Source: Marivita cryptomonadis (GTDB lineage: Bacteria > Pseudomonadota > Alphaproteobacteria > Rhodobacterales > Rhodobacteraceae). From it: DNA of 64,000 nt. A program made the translations under genes and the position numbers. Positions 17,524 through 26,029 of this stretch are shown in pieces. The notes beneath the pieces are model-generated. The model saw nothing but the letters and a program-made list of their open reading frames with translations. It was not told the DNA's origin and did not search any database. The number at the start of each line of letters is the position of its first letter. Within the stretch, counting starts at the first letter, position 1. The stretch covers positions 51,009 to 115,008 of the forward strand of contig NZ_JFKD01000016.1 of NCBI RefSeq assembly GCF_002115725.1, read 5' to 3'.

Positions 17524-18458
17524 GTTTTGAAGCTTGAAAACAACGAGATCGCGGCACCAGTGACTTGACGGCGGGTGTTTGGACCTTCCATCAGCACTTC
17601 GTGTTCCGCACCATCAACCAAGAGCAGTTTTCCGCCCTTCCAATGGGTCATGCGTTCTCGGATTGCCGTAGTATCGACAATGCGTTCATTCGAACCGACG
17701 AAACACAGCGCTGGAAGCGCAGGCGAGGGCATGGTGGCCAAAATTGCGCATTCCTGCAATGCCGACAACAGCCACGCATATGATGGCCCACCCAATCCAA
17801 ATCGGGGCTCTGATTCGACATGGCGGCGCATGTAGTCGAACATTTCGCGGTCGGAGGTGAGCAGGTTGGTCTCGAACGGTTCGGAGGCCGGGTAGCTTTT
17901 GATCGATGTGCCGGGGGCCAGACGATGCCCTTGGCCAAGGGCAATGGCCAGCCGCGGCAGAGTCCATGCCACGGGCCGCAGATACCCAGCCATCTGAATC
18001 CCCCACATCGGACCGGTGAACATGACGGACGCCATGTCGCTTCCGTTCAACAATGCGCGCAACCCGATGCAACCTCCCATGGAATGCGCGACCATGTGCC
18101 AGGGTTTGGGCAATTCGGCCTTGCGCGCAAAGGCGCAGACGGCAGACCAATCTTTCTGGAAATCCAGAAACCGGTCGACATGACCCACCATCGGGTTGGC
18201 TCCCAGCCGGTCGGCCATCCCCTGACCGCGCCAGTCGACAGCGACGACACCAAATCCTGCACGGACGAAATCCTTGGCGGTGCGGCCGTATTTTTCGATG
18301 TATTCGGTGCGTCCCGGCAGAATGAACACCGTGCCTTTGCTGTCCGGCGCTGCCGCGTGCCCTGCGCGGATGCGCACCCCATCCGAGGTGCGCAGCCAAT
18401 ACGCATTGGTGTCCGGACCTTCGGCCAGATCGTCGCGATAGGGCGCGGAATCTGCCAT
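17520..18458 (-). CDS. Alpha/beta hydrolase, lysophospholipase (PldB) type
   Basis: A 312-residue serine hydrolase: VFILPGRTEYIEKYGRTAKD near the N terminus, nucleophile in MVAHSMGGCIGLRAL, an Asp in the RIVDTTAI region, and a terminal His in DGAEHEVLMEG. The domain layout fits monoacylglycerol lipase / lysophospholipase L2-like proteins. The ATG at 18458 overlaps the SCP2 gene stop by one base (TGATG), so the two are coupled and may both act on lipids. Confidence 0.88.
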   Translation of the reverse strand: MADSAPYRDDLAEGPDTNAYWLRTSDGVRIRAGHAAAPDSKGTVFILPGRTEYIEKYGRTAKDFVRAGFGVVAVDWRGQGMADRLGANPMVGHVDRFLDFQKDWSAVCAFARKAELPKPWHMVAHSMGGCIGLRALLNGSDMASVMFTGPMWGIQMAGYLRPVAWTLPRLAIALGQGHRLAPGTSIKSYPASEPFETNLLTSDREMFDYMRRHVESEPRFGLGGPSYAWLLSALQECAILATMPSPALPALCFVGSNERIVDTTAIRERMTHWKGGKLLLVDGAEHEVLMEGPNTRRQVTGAAISLFSSFKT

Positions 18459-18748
18459 CAAGCGAGGCTGGCGGCCAGCTTCATCGCCATGCCCATGTCG
18501 CCGTCGATGGTCAGGCGGCCGGACATGAAGGCAGAGGTGGGATTGAGTGAGCCGTCAAAAATCTCGCGGTAGGTGTCGGCATCGGCGTTAAAAGTGACAT
18601 CTGCATCGGCGCTGCCTTCGCGGGCGCCGCTGTCATCCACGATCATGCTGCCTTCGCCTTCGATGTTGAATTGTGCGGTGCCGTCAATGCCGGCTCCAGC
18701 CAGCTTTTCATTCAGGGCGGCAACTGCCTGTGTCACAACATCGCTCAT
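18458..18748 (-). CDS. SCP2 sterol-binding domain protein
   Basis: A 96-residue protein forming a single SCP2 domain: an N-terminal helix, GTAQFNIEGEGSMIVDDSG, then DADVTFNADADTYREIFDG and FMSGRLTIDGDMGMAMKLA. SCP2 domains bind hydrophobic ligands such as lipids. The ATG at 18748 follows GAAGGAGACAAGCG. It is coupled to the downstream lysophospholipase-like gene. Confidence 0.88.
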   Translation of the reverse strand: MSDVVTQAVAALNEKLAGAGIDGTAQFNIEGEGSMIVDDSGAREGSADADVTFNADADTYREIFDGSLNPTSAFMSGRLTIDGDMGMAMKLAASLA

Positions 18749-18827
18749 ACGCTTGTCTCCTTCGTGATCGCGTTCTGATCTGCAAGGCTGGCATTTGCCA
18801 CACCCCGCGCTAAACTCAAGAGTGGTT

Positions 18828-19394
18828 ATGAGGTTCACAATGCGCAAACACAAATCTGCCGTTGCGGCATTTCTTCTATCATCAGCGATGATGCTGGGTC
18901 CGGCGCAGGCGCAGGACGCGGCAGCGACCGACCTGTTGGACCAATTGGCACAGGCCGAAGATGCGCGTGCTGCTGATCGGCTTGAACGGCAAGTGCGGCA
19001 GGAGTGGTCGAAATCCGGGTCAGCGACAATCGATCTGCTGCTCAAGAGGGGGCAAGATGCGCTGGATGTCGACAATGTGGACGCGGCGTTGGAGCACTTG
19101 ACCGCTTTGACCGACCATGCGCCCGACTTTGCCGAAGGCTGGCACACGTTGGCGTTGGCCTATTATCGTGCTGATCAATTTGGCCCGGCGGCGGATGCGT
19201 TGGAGCGGACATTGGCGTTGAACCCTGAGCATTTTGGCGCGTTGCGCGGGTTGGGTGCGATATTCGAACAGGTCGACAAACCTCACCTTGCGTATGATGC
19301 CTATTCGCGGGTACTCAACCTGCGACCGCACGATTCCGATGTGATCGACGCGTTGGAGCGGTTGGAGCTTCGGGTGAATGGGCAGACGCTCTGA
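18828..19394 (+). CDS. Tetratricopeptide repeat protein, exported
   Basis: A 188-residue protein with a signal peptide (AAFLLSSAMMLGPAQAQ) and two to three TPR units, for example GWHTLALAYYRADQFGPAAD, ALERTLALNPEHFGAL and AYDAYSRVLNLRPHDSDVI. It is probably a periplasmic scaffold for protein interactions. Two ATG codons, 18828 and 18840, compete as starts; either leaves the signal peptide intact. The helicase gene begins 38 bases after its stop. Confidence 0.78.
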   Translation: MRFTMRKHKSAVAAFLLSSAMMLGPAQAQDAAATDLLDQLAQAEDARAADRLERQVRQEWSKSGSATIDLLLKRGQDALDVDNVDAALEHLTALTDHAPDFAEGWHTLALAYYRADQFGPAADALERTLALNPEHFGALRGLGAIFEQVDKPHLAYDAYSRVLNLRPHDSDVIDALERLELRVNGQTL

Positions 19395-19432
19395 TCATCT
19401 GACGCCCGAGCAGGACGGCAAAGGACGTCAAT

Positions 19433-22396
19433 ATGGCCGGACATGCGCGGGTTGCGGCCATCCTTGGCCCGACCAACACAGGCAAAACCCACTACGCCAT
19501 TGATCGAATGCTGGGCTATCGCACCGGCATGATCGGCTTGCCGTTGCGTCTTTTGGCGCGCGAGGTCTATGACAAGATCGTCGCCGCGCGGGGGCCGTCC
19601 GTAGTGGCGCTTGTCACGGGCGAAGAACGCATCGTGCCGCCGCGTGCCCAATATTGGGTGTGCACGGTCGAAGCGATGCCCGAAGGCATGGGCTGCGACT
19701 TTGTCGGGATAGACGAAATTCAGCTTTGTGCCGATCCCGAGCGGGGGCATGTGTTCACCGACCGGCTCTTGCGGATGCGAGGGTTGCAGGAAACGCTGTT
19801 CATGGGGTCCGACACGATGCGTGGGTCGATCGCGGCATTGGTGCCGGGTGTCGAGTTTGTGCGCCGCGAGCGGATGAGCCAACTGTCCTATACCGGCTCG
19901 AAGAAGATCAGCCGCTTGCAGCCGCGCACGGCCATTGTCGGATTTTCGGTCGAGAACGTCTACGCCATTGCGGAGCTGTTGCGCCGCCAGAAGGGCGGGG
20001 CAGCTGTGGTCATGGGGGCACTGTCACCCCGAACGCGGAACGCGCAGGTGGATTTGTATCAAAACGGCGAGGTGGATTTTCTGGTGGCGACTGATGCCAT
20101 CGGGATGGGTCTCAATCTGGATATCAACCACGTCGCGTTTTCGTCTCTGACCAAATTCGACGGTCGGCGGATGCGACCCTTGATGCCCAACGAACTGGCG
20201 CAGATCGCAGGGCGTGCCGGTCGGGGTATGTCGCATGGCACGTTTGGTGTCACCGGCGAGGCAGGGCCATTGGCCGACGAGGTGGCCGAAGCGATCTGCA
20301 ACCACCGCTTTACGCCGTTGAAAAAGCTGAACTGGCGCAATGCCGATCTGCGCTTTGGTACAATTGACGCGCTGATTGCATCGCTCGAGACCAGCCCGAA
20401 CGACGAGTTGCTGGTCAAGGCCCGCGAGGCCGACGACCTACAGGCGCTCAAGGCGCTGAGCACGATTGCCGAGGTTCAGGCCCGCGCATCGGATCCGAAA
20501 TCGGTGCAGCTTTTGTGGGATGTGTGCCGGATTCCCGATTTCCGGGGTATCAGCCACGCGGAACATGCTGGGCTTTTGGAAGTTATCTACGGACACTTGC
20601 ACCAACGCGGAGCAATCCCGGATGATTTCCTTGGGCGGCAGGTCAATCGGATCGACCGGACAGATGGCGACATTGACACGTTGTCGAAACGATTGGCGTA
20701 TATTCGCACATGGACCTACGTCGCGCAGCGGAAAGCGTGGGTGCATGACGAAAGCCATTGGCGTGAGCAAACACGCGCTGTAGAAGACCGACTGTCGGAC
20801 GCGCTGCACGAGCGCCTGACCCAGAGATTTGTTGACCGGCGCACATCCGTGCTCTTGCGGCGGTTGAAACAGAAGGAGGCCCTTTTGGCCGAAGTGAATG
20901 ACAAAGGTGAAGTCACCGTCGAAGGCGAATTCGTCGGAAGGCTTGAAGGGTTCCGGTTCCGCCAGGACAAGGATGCAACCGGGCAAGAAGCCAAGACGCT
21001 GAAGACGGCGTCGCTACAGGCGCTTGCTCCGCATTTCCATTTGCGGGCGGATCGGTTCTACAATGCACCCGATACCGAGATGGATTTCACCGAGCAAGGT
21101 GGCCTTATGTGGGGCGACCAGGCGGTGGGCAAGCTTGCCGCAGGCGATGATCCGTTGAAACCGCGTATCGTGGCCTTTGTCGATGAAGAGGCCGGTGCGG
21201 ATGTGGCGGCCAAGGTGCAGCGCCGTTTACAGCATTTCATCGACCGCAAGATTGCGGCGTTGTTCGAGCCGCTGATCAACCTCCAGAAAGACGAGACCTT
21301 GAATGGTCTGGCGAGGGGCTTTGCCTTCCGCATGGTCGAGTCGATGGGTATCCTGCCGCGGGCTGATGTGGCGGACGACGTAAAGGCGCTGGATCAGGAC
21401 GCACGCGGAATGCTGCGCAAGCATGGGCTTCGCTTTGGTCAGTTCACCGTGTTCATGCCGCTCTTGCTCAAGCCTGCGCCGACGCGGTTGCGGCTGGTGC
21501 TTTGGAGCCTCGCGAAGAATCTGGACGTGTTTCCCGAGGCACCGCCTCCGGGGCTGGTGACAGTGCCGAATATGGCGGGCACGCCTGCCGAACATCACAC
21601 GGTGTCAGGATATCGCGCTGCGGGGGACCGGGCGATCCGGATCGACATGTTGGAACGTCTGGCAGACCTTCTGCGTGCGCAGGACAGCCGGGGTGGGTTC
21701 GAAGCGAACCCGGACATGCTGTCGATCACTGGTCTGACCTTGGAGCAGTTCGCCGATCTTATGGGCGGTCTGGGGTACAAGGCGGAAAAGGGCGAGCGCG
21801 AGAAGGTTCGCGCTGTCGACGCTGTCGTGCCCGAAGCGAATGCCGCTGTGGCAGTTGAACAGGACGCGGCGATCGATGGTGCCGTTCCTGTCGAAGACAC
21901 TCCTGTCATGGATGCGGCGCAGGAGGGTGCGCCGGGTGCCGATGCGGCAATTGCTGAAGCGCCTGAGGCGGCCGATGTCTCTGACGCTGCGGCAGCGATG
22001 CCCGAAGATGGCGTTGCGCCAGTGGCTGACGTGCCCAGCGATGCCGTGGCAGAAACGCCTGTTCCGACCAATTCGGAAACCGAGATCGATCCGGGTGCTG
22101 CGCCTGATGCGGCTTTGGCCGGACCGGAGACCGAAGAGTTTTACACCTTCACCTGGCGAGGTAACCGTCCAGACCGGCAACCGCGCCGGGACGGTGGGGC
22201 TGGCAAAGGCCGCCGCGACGGGGGCAAGCCGCAGGGTGACCGTCCGCGTGGCAAGGGCAAACCCAAGGGCAAAGGTCAACCGCCGCGTGATGCGGGGACG
22301 AAGACCTTCCAAGCGCGTCCGCCCAAGAAGGAAAAGCCGATCGATCCCGACAACCCCTTTGCTGCGGCCCTCATGGGGCTGAAGACCAAGGACTGA
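19433..22396 (+). CDS. SUV3-like DEAD/DEAH-type RNA helicase
   Basis: A 987-residue protein related to mitochondrial SUV3. Walker A GPTNTGKT is at residues 12-19, the DExx box reads DEIQ, and motif VI reads QIAGRAGRGMSHG. The C-terminal 250 residues are low-complexity: an Ala/acid-rich stretch, then a Gly/Lys/Arg tail (RRDGGKPQGDRPRGKGKPKG) likely to bind RNA. It probably acts in RNA turnover or remodelling. The S4-domain gene starts one base after its stop, and this helicase-S4-fdxA-carD order is familiar from Rhodobacterales. Confidence 0.9.
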   Translation: MAGHARVAAILGPTNTGKTHYAIDRMLGYRTGMIGLPLRLLAREVYDKIVAARGPSVVALVTGEERIVPPRAQYWVCTVEAMPEGMGCDFVGIDEIQLCADPERGHVFTDRLLRMRGLQETLFMGSDTMRGSIAALVPGVEFVRRERMSQLSYTGSKKISRLQPRTAIVGFSVENVYAIAELLRRQKGGAAVVMGALSPRTRNAQVDLYQNGEVDFLVATDAIGMGLNLDINHVAFSSLTKFDGRRMRPLMPNELAQIAGRAGRGMSHGTFGVTGEAGPLADEVAEAICNHRFTPLKKLNWRNADLRFGTIDALIASLETSPNDELLVKAREADDLQALKALSTIAEVQARASDPKSVQLLWDVCRIPDFRGISHAEHAGLLEVIYGHLHQRGAIPDDFLGRQVNRIDRTDGDIDTLSKRLAYIRTWTYVAQRKAWVHDESHWREQTRAVEDRLSDALHERLTQRFVDRRTSVLLRRLKQKEALLAEVNDKGEVTVEGEFVGRLEGFRFRQDKDATGQEAKTLKTASLQALAPHFHLRADRFYNAPDTEMDFTEQGGLMWGDQAVGKLAAGDDPLKPRIVAFVDEEAGADVAAKVQRRLQHFIDRKIAALFEPLINLQKDETLNGLARGFAFRMVESMGILPRADVADDVKALDQDARGMLRKHGLRFGQFTVFMPLLLKPAPTRLRLVLWSLAKNLDVFPEAPPPGLVTVPNMAGTPAEHHTVSGYRAAGDRAIRIDMLERLADLLRAQDSRGGFEANPDMLSITGLTLEQFADLMGGLGYKAEKGEREKVRAVDAVVPEANAAVAVEQDAAIDGAVPVEDTPVMDAAQEGAPGADAAIAEAPEAADVSDAAAAMPEDGVAPVADVPSDAVAETPVPTNSETEIDPGAAPDAALAGPETEEFYTFTWRGNRPDRQPRRDGGAGKGRRDGGKPQGDRPRGKGKPKGKGQPPRDAGTKTFQARPPKKEKPIDPDNPFAAALMGLKTKD

Positions 22397-22397
22397 G

Positions 22398-22781
22398 TTG
22401 ACCGAGCCGGTTCAGAAGCTTCGGATCGACAAATGGCTGTGGCATGCGCGGTTTTTCAAGACGCGCAGCCTTGCCGCCAAGATCGTATCCGGGGGCAAGC
22501 TGCGCGTGAACGGTCAGCCGATATCGAAACCGGCCTATATGGTGACGGCTTTGGATGTGTTGACCTTTCCGCAAGCCAACGACGTTCGCGTGATCAAGGT
22601 GCTGGCCATGGGGGAACGCCGGGGCCCAGCTCCGGAGGCGCAACTGCTTTACGACGACCTAGACCCTCCGAAACCGCGCGAGGCTATTGCTGAACAAGTG
22701 CCACGTTTCGAAGGTAAGGGACGTCCGACGAAGAAAGATCGTCGCGCCTTGCAACAAACCCGTACAGACCTTCTTGAATGA
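22398..22781 (+). CDS. S4-domain RNA-binding protein, Hsp15-like
   Basis: A 127-residue protein with an N-terminal S4 domain: LRIDKWLWHARFFKTRSLAAK, SGGKLRVNGQPISKPAYMV and the strand DVLTF. Hsp15 (HslR) binds 50S subunits carrying stalled nascent chains. The start codon appears to be TTG at 22398, just after the helicase stop, so translation is probably coupled. The basic C-terminal tail KGRPTKKDRRALQQTR is typical. Confidence 0.87.
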   Translation: MTEPVQKLRIDKWLWHARFFKTRSLAAKIVSGGKLRVNGQPISKPAYMVTALDVLTFPQANDVRVIKVLAMGERRGPAPEAQLLYDDLDPPKPREAIAEQVPRFEGKGRPTKKDRRALQQTRTDLLE

Positions 22782-22830
22782 TTTTTCCGAGTGGCTTAGC
22801 TAGCTTGCGAACGACCGATGGAAGACGCGC

Positions 22831-23169
22831 ATGACCTATATTGTCAACGATGCCTGCATTGCCTGCAAATACACCGACTGTGTGGAAGTCTGTCCTGTGG
22901 ACTGTTTCTACGAAGGCGAGAACATGCTGGTGATACACCCTGACGAGTGCATCGATTGCGGTGTCTGTGAACCAGAATGTCCGGCAGATGCGATCCGGCC
23001 TGACACAGAGCCGGACATGGACAAGTGGGTCGAGTTCAATCGCAAATATGCCGAACTTTGGCCGGTTATCATCACCAAGAAAGACCCGTTGCCTGACGCA
23101 GAAGAGCGGGACGGCGAGAGCGGCAAGCTCGACAAGTACTTTTCCGAAGCGCCCGGCGAAGGCGGATGA
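22831..23169 (+). CDS. fdxA: 7Fe-8S ferredoxin FdxA
   Basis: A 112-residue ferredoxin with the [3Fe-4S][4Fe-4S] cysteine pattern: [18 protein letters not shown] followed by [16 protein letters not shown]. The C-terminal extension ([22 protein letters not shown], ending in the acidic [10 protein letters not shown]) is typical of FdxA. It is a soluble electron carrier and lies between the S4 gene and carD. Confidence 0.95.
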   Translation: MTYIVNDACIACKYTDCVEVCPVDCFYEGENMLVIHPDECIDCGVCEPECPADAIRPDTEPDMDKWVEFNRKYAELWPVIITKKDPLPDAEERDGESGKLDKYFSEAPGEGG

Positions 23170-23376
23170 TGATTCGTTGATCGTCGTTTCGATGGATCAA
23201 GAAAAGCGCTTAAATATCTGAAACTGAATGTGTTTCGCATGATTTTCGTGCCACTACCGCGTGGGCGATTTTTATGTTATGCTCTGGTTACAAATGACAC
23301 CTGTGGGACACACGCCGTTGCTGGCGTATGGCAAATAAGCTGACTTAAGCTTGTCTTATACTCTGAATGAAACGAT

Positions 23377-23406
23377 CGGAAGCAAACCTTCCGTTCGGTT
23401 TTTTTG
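23377..23406 (+). terminator. Terminator-like hairpin in the carD leader
   Basis: A short stem CGGAAG / CTTCCG (23377-23382, 23388-23393) followed by TTCGG and a T8 tract. It lies 38 bases before the carD start and 208 bases after the fdxA stop. It may terminate fdxA-side transcription late, or act as an attenuator in a carD leader. The 274-bp gap 23170-23443 holds no other gene that I can support. Confidence 0.5.
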
Positions 23407-23443
23407 TCTGCGTCGCATGGGTGCACGCCAAGGAAGGTTCTGA

Positions 23444-23962
23444 ATGACCAAATCGAAAAAATCCGAATTCCGTCCGAACGATTATGTTGTCTATCCGGCG
23501 CATGGTGTTGGACAAATCGTGTCCATCGAAGAACAGGAGATCGCCGGCATCACGCTTGAGCTGTTCGTGATCTCGTTCGAGAAAGACAAGATGACCCTGC
23601 GCGTGCCAACGCACAAGGCCTCGGAAATCGGAATGCGGTCGCTGAGCTCGCCCGACGTGGTGAGCCAAGCGATGAAGACGTTGAAGGGCAAAGCCAAGGT
23701 CAAACGGGCCATGTGGTCGCGCCGGGCTCAGGAATACGAACAGAAGATCAACTCGGGCGATCTTATTGCCATTGCCGAGGTTGTTCGTGACCTGCACCGT
23801 GCCGACGACCAGCGCGAACAGAGCTATTCCGAGCGTCAGCTTTACGAAGCCGCACTCGAGCGTCTGACCCGCGAAGTCGCGGCAACCTCGGGTGGGGATG
23901 AGCTGGCTGCGTCCAAGCAGGTTGGCGATGTACTCATGTCGCGGGCACCTGCTGCGGCCTGA
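23444..23962 (+). CDS. carD: CarD family transcription factor
   Basis: A 172-residue RNA polymerase-binding regulator. The N-terminal RNAP-interaction Tudor-like domain (FRPNDYVVYPAHGVGQIVSIEEQEIAG) and the helical DNA-binding C-terminal domain (WSRRAQEYEQKINSGDLIAIAEVVRDL, SYSERQLYEAALERLTREVA) are both intact. It stabilises open promoter complexes at rRNA and other promoters. An AAGGAAGGTTC ribosome site precedes the start and a strong terminator follows. Confidence 0.95.
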   Translation: MTKSKKSEFRPNDYVVYPAHGVGQIVSIEEQEIAGITLELFVISFEKDKMTLRVPTHKASEIGMRSLSSPDVVSQAMKTLKGKAKVKRAMWSRRAQEYEQKINSGDLIAIAEVVRDLHRADDQREQSYSERQLYEAALERLTREVAATSGGDELAASKQVGDVLMSRAPAAA

Positions 23963-23986
23963 TCTGCACTTAATTTATGAGACAAA

Positions 23987-24015
23987 GCGGCCCCCATCTT
24001 GGGGGCCGCTTTTTT
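23987..24015 (+). terminator. Rho-independent terminator of carD
   Basis: A 9-bp GC-rich stem GCGGCCCCC / GGGGGCCGC with an ATCTT loop, followed by six T residues. It stands 24 bases after the carD stop and runs into the last bases of the convergent antiporter gene. Confidence 0.9.
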
Positions 24016-25894
24016 ATGCCGCGTCGTTGTTGGAACTTTCAAGAGCACTGAGCAGGGACGCTTCGAGCTCTTTCTCCAGTTCCTTGGCGCGGGCGATGTA
24101 GGCCTCATTCTGCGCTGATGGGATATTTGGATCCCAAAGTTCAGCCAATTCGCGCACGGTGTAACGGTCGTGATGGTAGAACAGCTTTTCCGCTTCGGCG
24201 GCTTCGTATTCCGACAAGCCGATATTCTCGAGCACATAGCGGCCCGCGCGCAGTGAGCTGTCGAACAGTTCGCGCACGATGTCATTCGCACCTGCTTGGT
24301 AAAGTCGGTATGTGTGGGTGCGGTCGCGAGAGCGGGCGACAATGTGGATGTCTGGGCGCAAGCGGCGCGCGTAGGTCACAAGCCGCTCGGCTGCAATCGG
24401 ATCGTCCAGCGCAACCATCAAAACCCGTGCGGTGTCGATCCCGGCGGCGTGTAGCAGGTCGGGGCGTAGCGGGTCGCCGAAAAAGCCCTGATATCCGAAT
24501 TTCCGCATCAATTGTATGGTTTGCAGGTTGTTGTCGATCACCACTGTCTTGGCGCCCACGGATTGGACCAAACGATTGACAATCTGCCCAAAGCGCCCGA
24601 TTCCGGCGATGATCACGGTGCCTTGTTCGTCGATCGTGTCGTGTTTGATATCCCCATCCGCGTCCTTCATGCGTTTGGACAGGTATTCGTAAAAGATAAA
24701 CGCCAGCGGTGTGATCAGCATCGACAGGGCCACGATCAACAGCAAACGATCTGCGATATAGCCCGGCAAAATGGATTGCTGGAGCGAGAACGAGATCAGG
24801 ACAAAGCCGAATTCACCGGCCTGTGCCAATCCGAGGGTGAAAAGCCACTGATCCCGCCCGCGCAGTTTGAAAGCACGTCCCAACCCGTAAAGGATCACAC
24901 CTTTCAGGAACATAATCCCAAGGGCGAGGCCTAGAATGCTGATTGGTTCCGAGAAGAAGAGGCTGAAGTCAATGCCTGCACCGACAGTGATAAAAAACAG
25001 GCCGAGCAACAGTCCTTTGAACGGTTCGATGTCGGATTCAAGTTCATGGCGGAATTCGCTGTTGGCCAGAACCACGCCTGCGAGGAACGTCCCAAGGGCA
25101 GGGGACAGGCCGACAGCTGTCATGAGGAATGCGATGCCAATCACGATGAGCAGGGCCAGCGCGGTGTACATTTCGCGTAGATGAGCTGCATGGATAAAGC
25201 GGAACAGCGGTCGCGCGCCATAGACCCCGCCTACGATGATCAAGGCGACAGCCCCCAAGGTCACGAGCGTGACGCCCCATCCGGGCAATCCTTCGATCAG
25301 GGACATGCTGTGGCCATGGGCATCGTCCAAGTGTTCAAGTGCCGTGCGAGAGATCGACCCGTCAGGGTTTAGGGAAGGACCGGTCGGCACGGCAAGCAGG
25401 GGCAGGATGATCAGCATCGGGATAACGGCGATGTCCTGCGTCAGCAACACCGAGAAGGTGGAGCGCCCGCCGCTTGTCTGCATCAGTCCTTTTTCGCTCA
25501 GGGTTTGCAAGACGATCGCGGTGGATGACAGGGCAAAGATCATCCCGATCGCCAGTGCTGTTTGCCAGACGAAACCAAGATAGATTGCGCCGACCATAAC
25601 GGCCAGCATGGTGATGATCACCTGAAGGCCACCTAGGCCAATCAACCTGTGGCGCATATCCCAAAGCGCGCGCGGATCGAGTTCGAGCCCGATCAAAAAC
25701 AGCATCATCACAACGCCGAATTCGGCGAAGTGTTGAAGATCCGTGGTGTCTGCGACAAGTCCCAGTCCCGGTCCAATGGCAACACCTGCCAACAGGTAGC
25801 CAAGCACCGACCCCAGCCCCAGACGCGCGGCGATGGGAACGGCGATTACGGCAGCCAGCAGGAACACCGACGCGAGGAAGAGAAACTCACCCAT
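24014..25894 (-). CDS. Monovalent cation:proton antiporter-2 (KefB/KefC type) with TrkA-N domain
   Basis: A 626-residue CPA2 transporter. Residues 1 to about 390 form the multi-span antiporter domain with FLIGLELDPRALW, SSTAIVLQTLSEKG and LLTQDIAVIPML. From about residue 410 a cytosolic TrkA-N Rossmann domain follows (VIIAGIGRFGQIVNRLVQSVG). It probably exports K+ or Na+ in exchange for protons, gated by a nucleotide or thiol ligand; the C terminus after the TrkA-N domain is a charged helix. The ATG at 25894 is preceded by AAAGG. Confidence 0.9.
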   Translation of the reverse strand: MGEFLFLASVFLLAAVIAVPIAARLGLGSVLGYLLAGVAIGPGLGLVADTTDLQHFAEFGVVMMLFLIGLELDPRALWDMRHRLIGLGGLQVIITMLAVMVGAIYLGFVWQTALAIGMIFALSSTAIVLQTLSEKGLMQTSGGRSTFSVLLTQDIAVIPMLIILPLLAVPTGPSLNPDGSISRTALEHLDDAHGHSMSLIEGLPGWGVTLVTLGAVALIIVGGVYGARPLFRFIHAAHLREMYTALALLIVIGIAFLMTAVGLSPALGTFLAGVVLANSEFRHELESDIEPFKGLLLGLFFITVGAGIDFSLFFSEPISILGLALGIMFLKGVILYGLGRAFKLRGRDQWLFTLGLAQAGEFGFVLISFSLQQSILPGYIADRLLLIVALSMLITPLAFIFYEYLSKRMKDADGDIKHDTIDEQGTVIIAGIGRFGQIVNRLVQSVGAKTVVIDNNLQTIQLMRKFGYQGFFGDPLRPDLLHAAGIDTARVLMVALDDPIAAERLVTYARRLRPDIHIVARSRDRTHTYRLYQAGANDIVRELFDSSLRAGRYVLENIGLSEYEAAEAEKLFYHHDRYTVRELAELWDPNIPSAQNEAYIARAKELEKELEASLLSALESSNNDAA

Positions 25895-26029
25895 TCTGAA
25901 TGTGCCTTTCGAACTGGTCCAAGCATGCCGGTCTTTGCATCGGAATGGCAACCGAATGGATCAAGAATTGCCAGTTTTTACAGCAACTTCGTGTTGCGTG
26001 CCTGATCTGTTCGCAAGACGTGCGGTTGA

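Noticed and set aside
23170..23443. A small RNA gene between fdxA and carD
   Set aside because: A terminator-like hairpin is present, but I found no convincing -35/-10 pair at the right spacing, so only the hairpin is reported.
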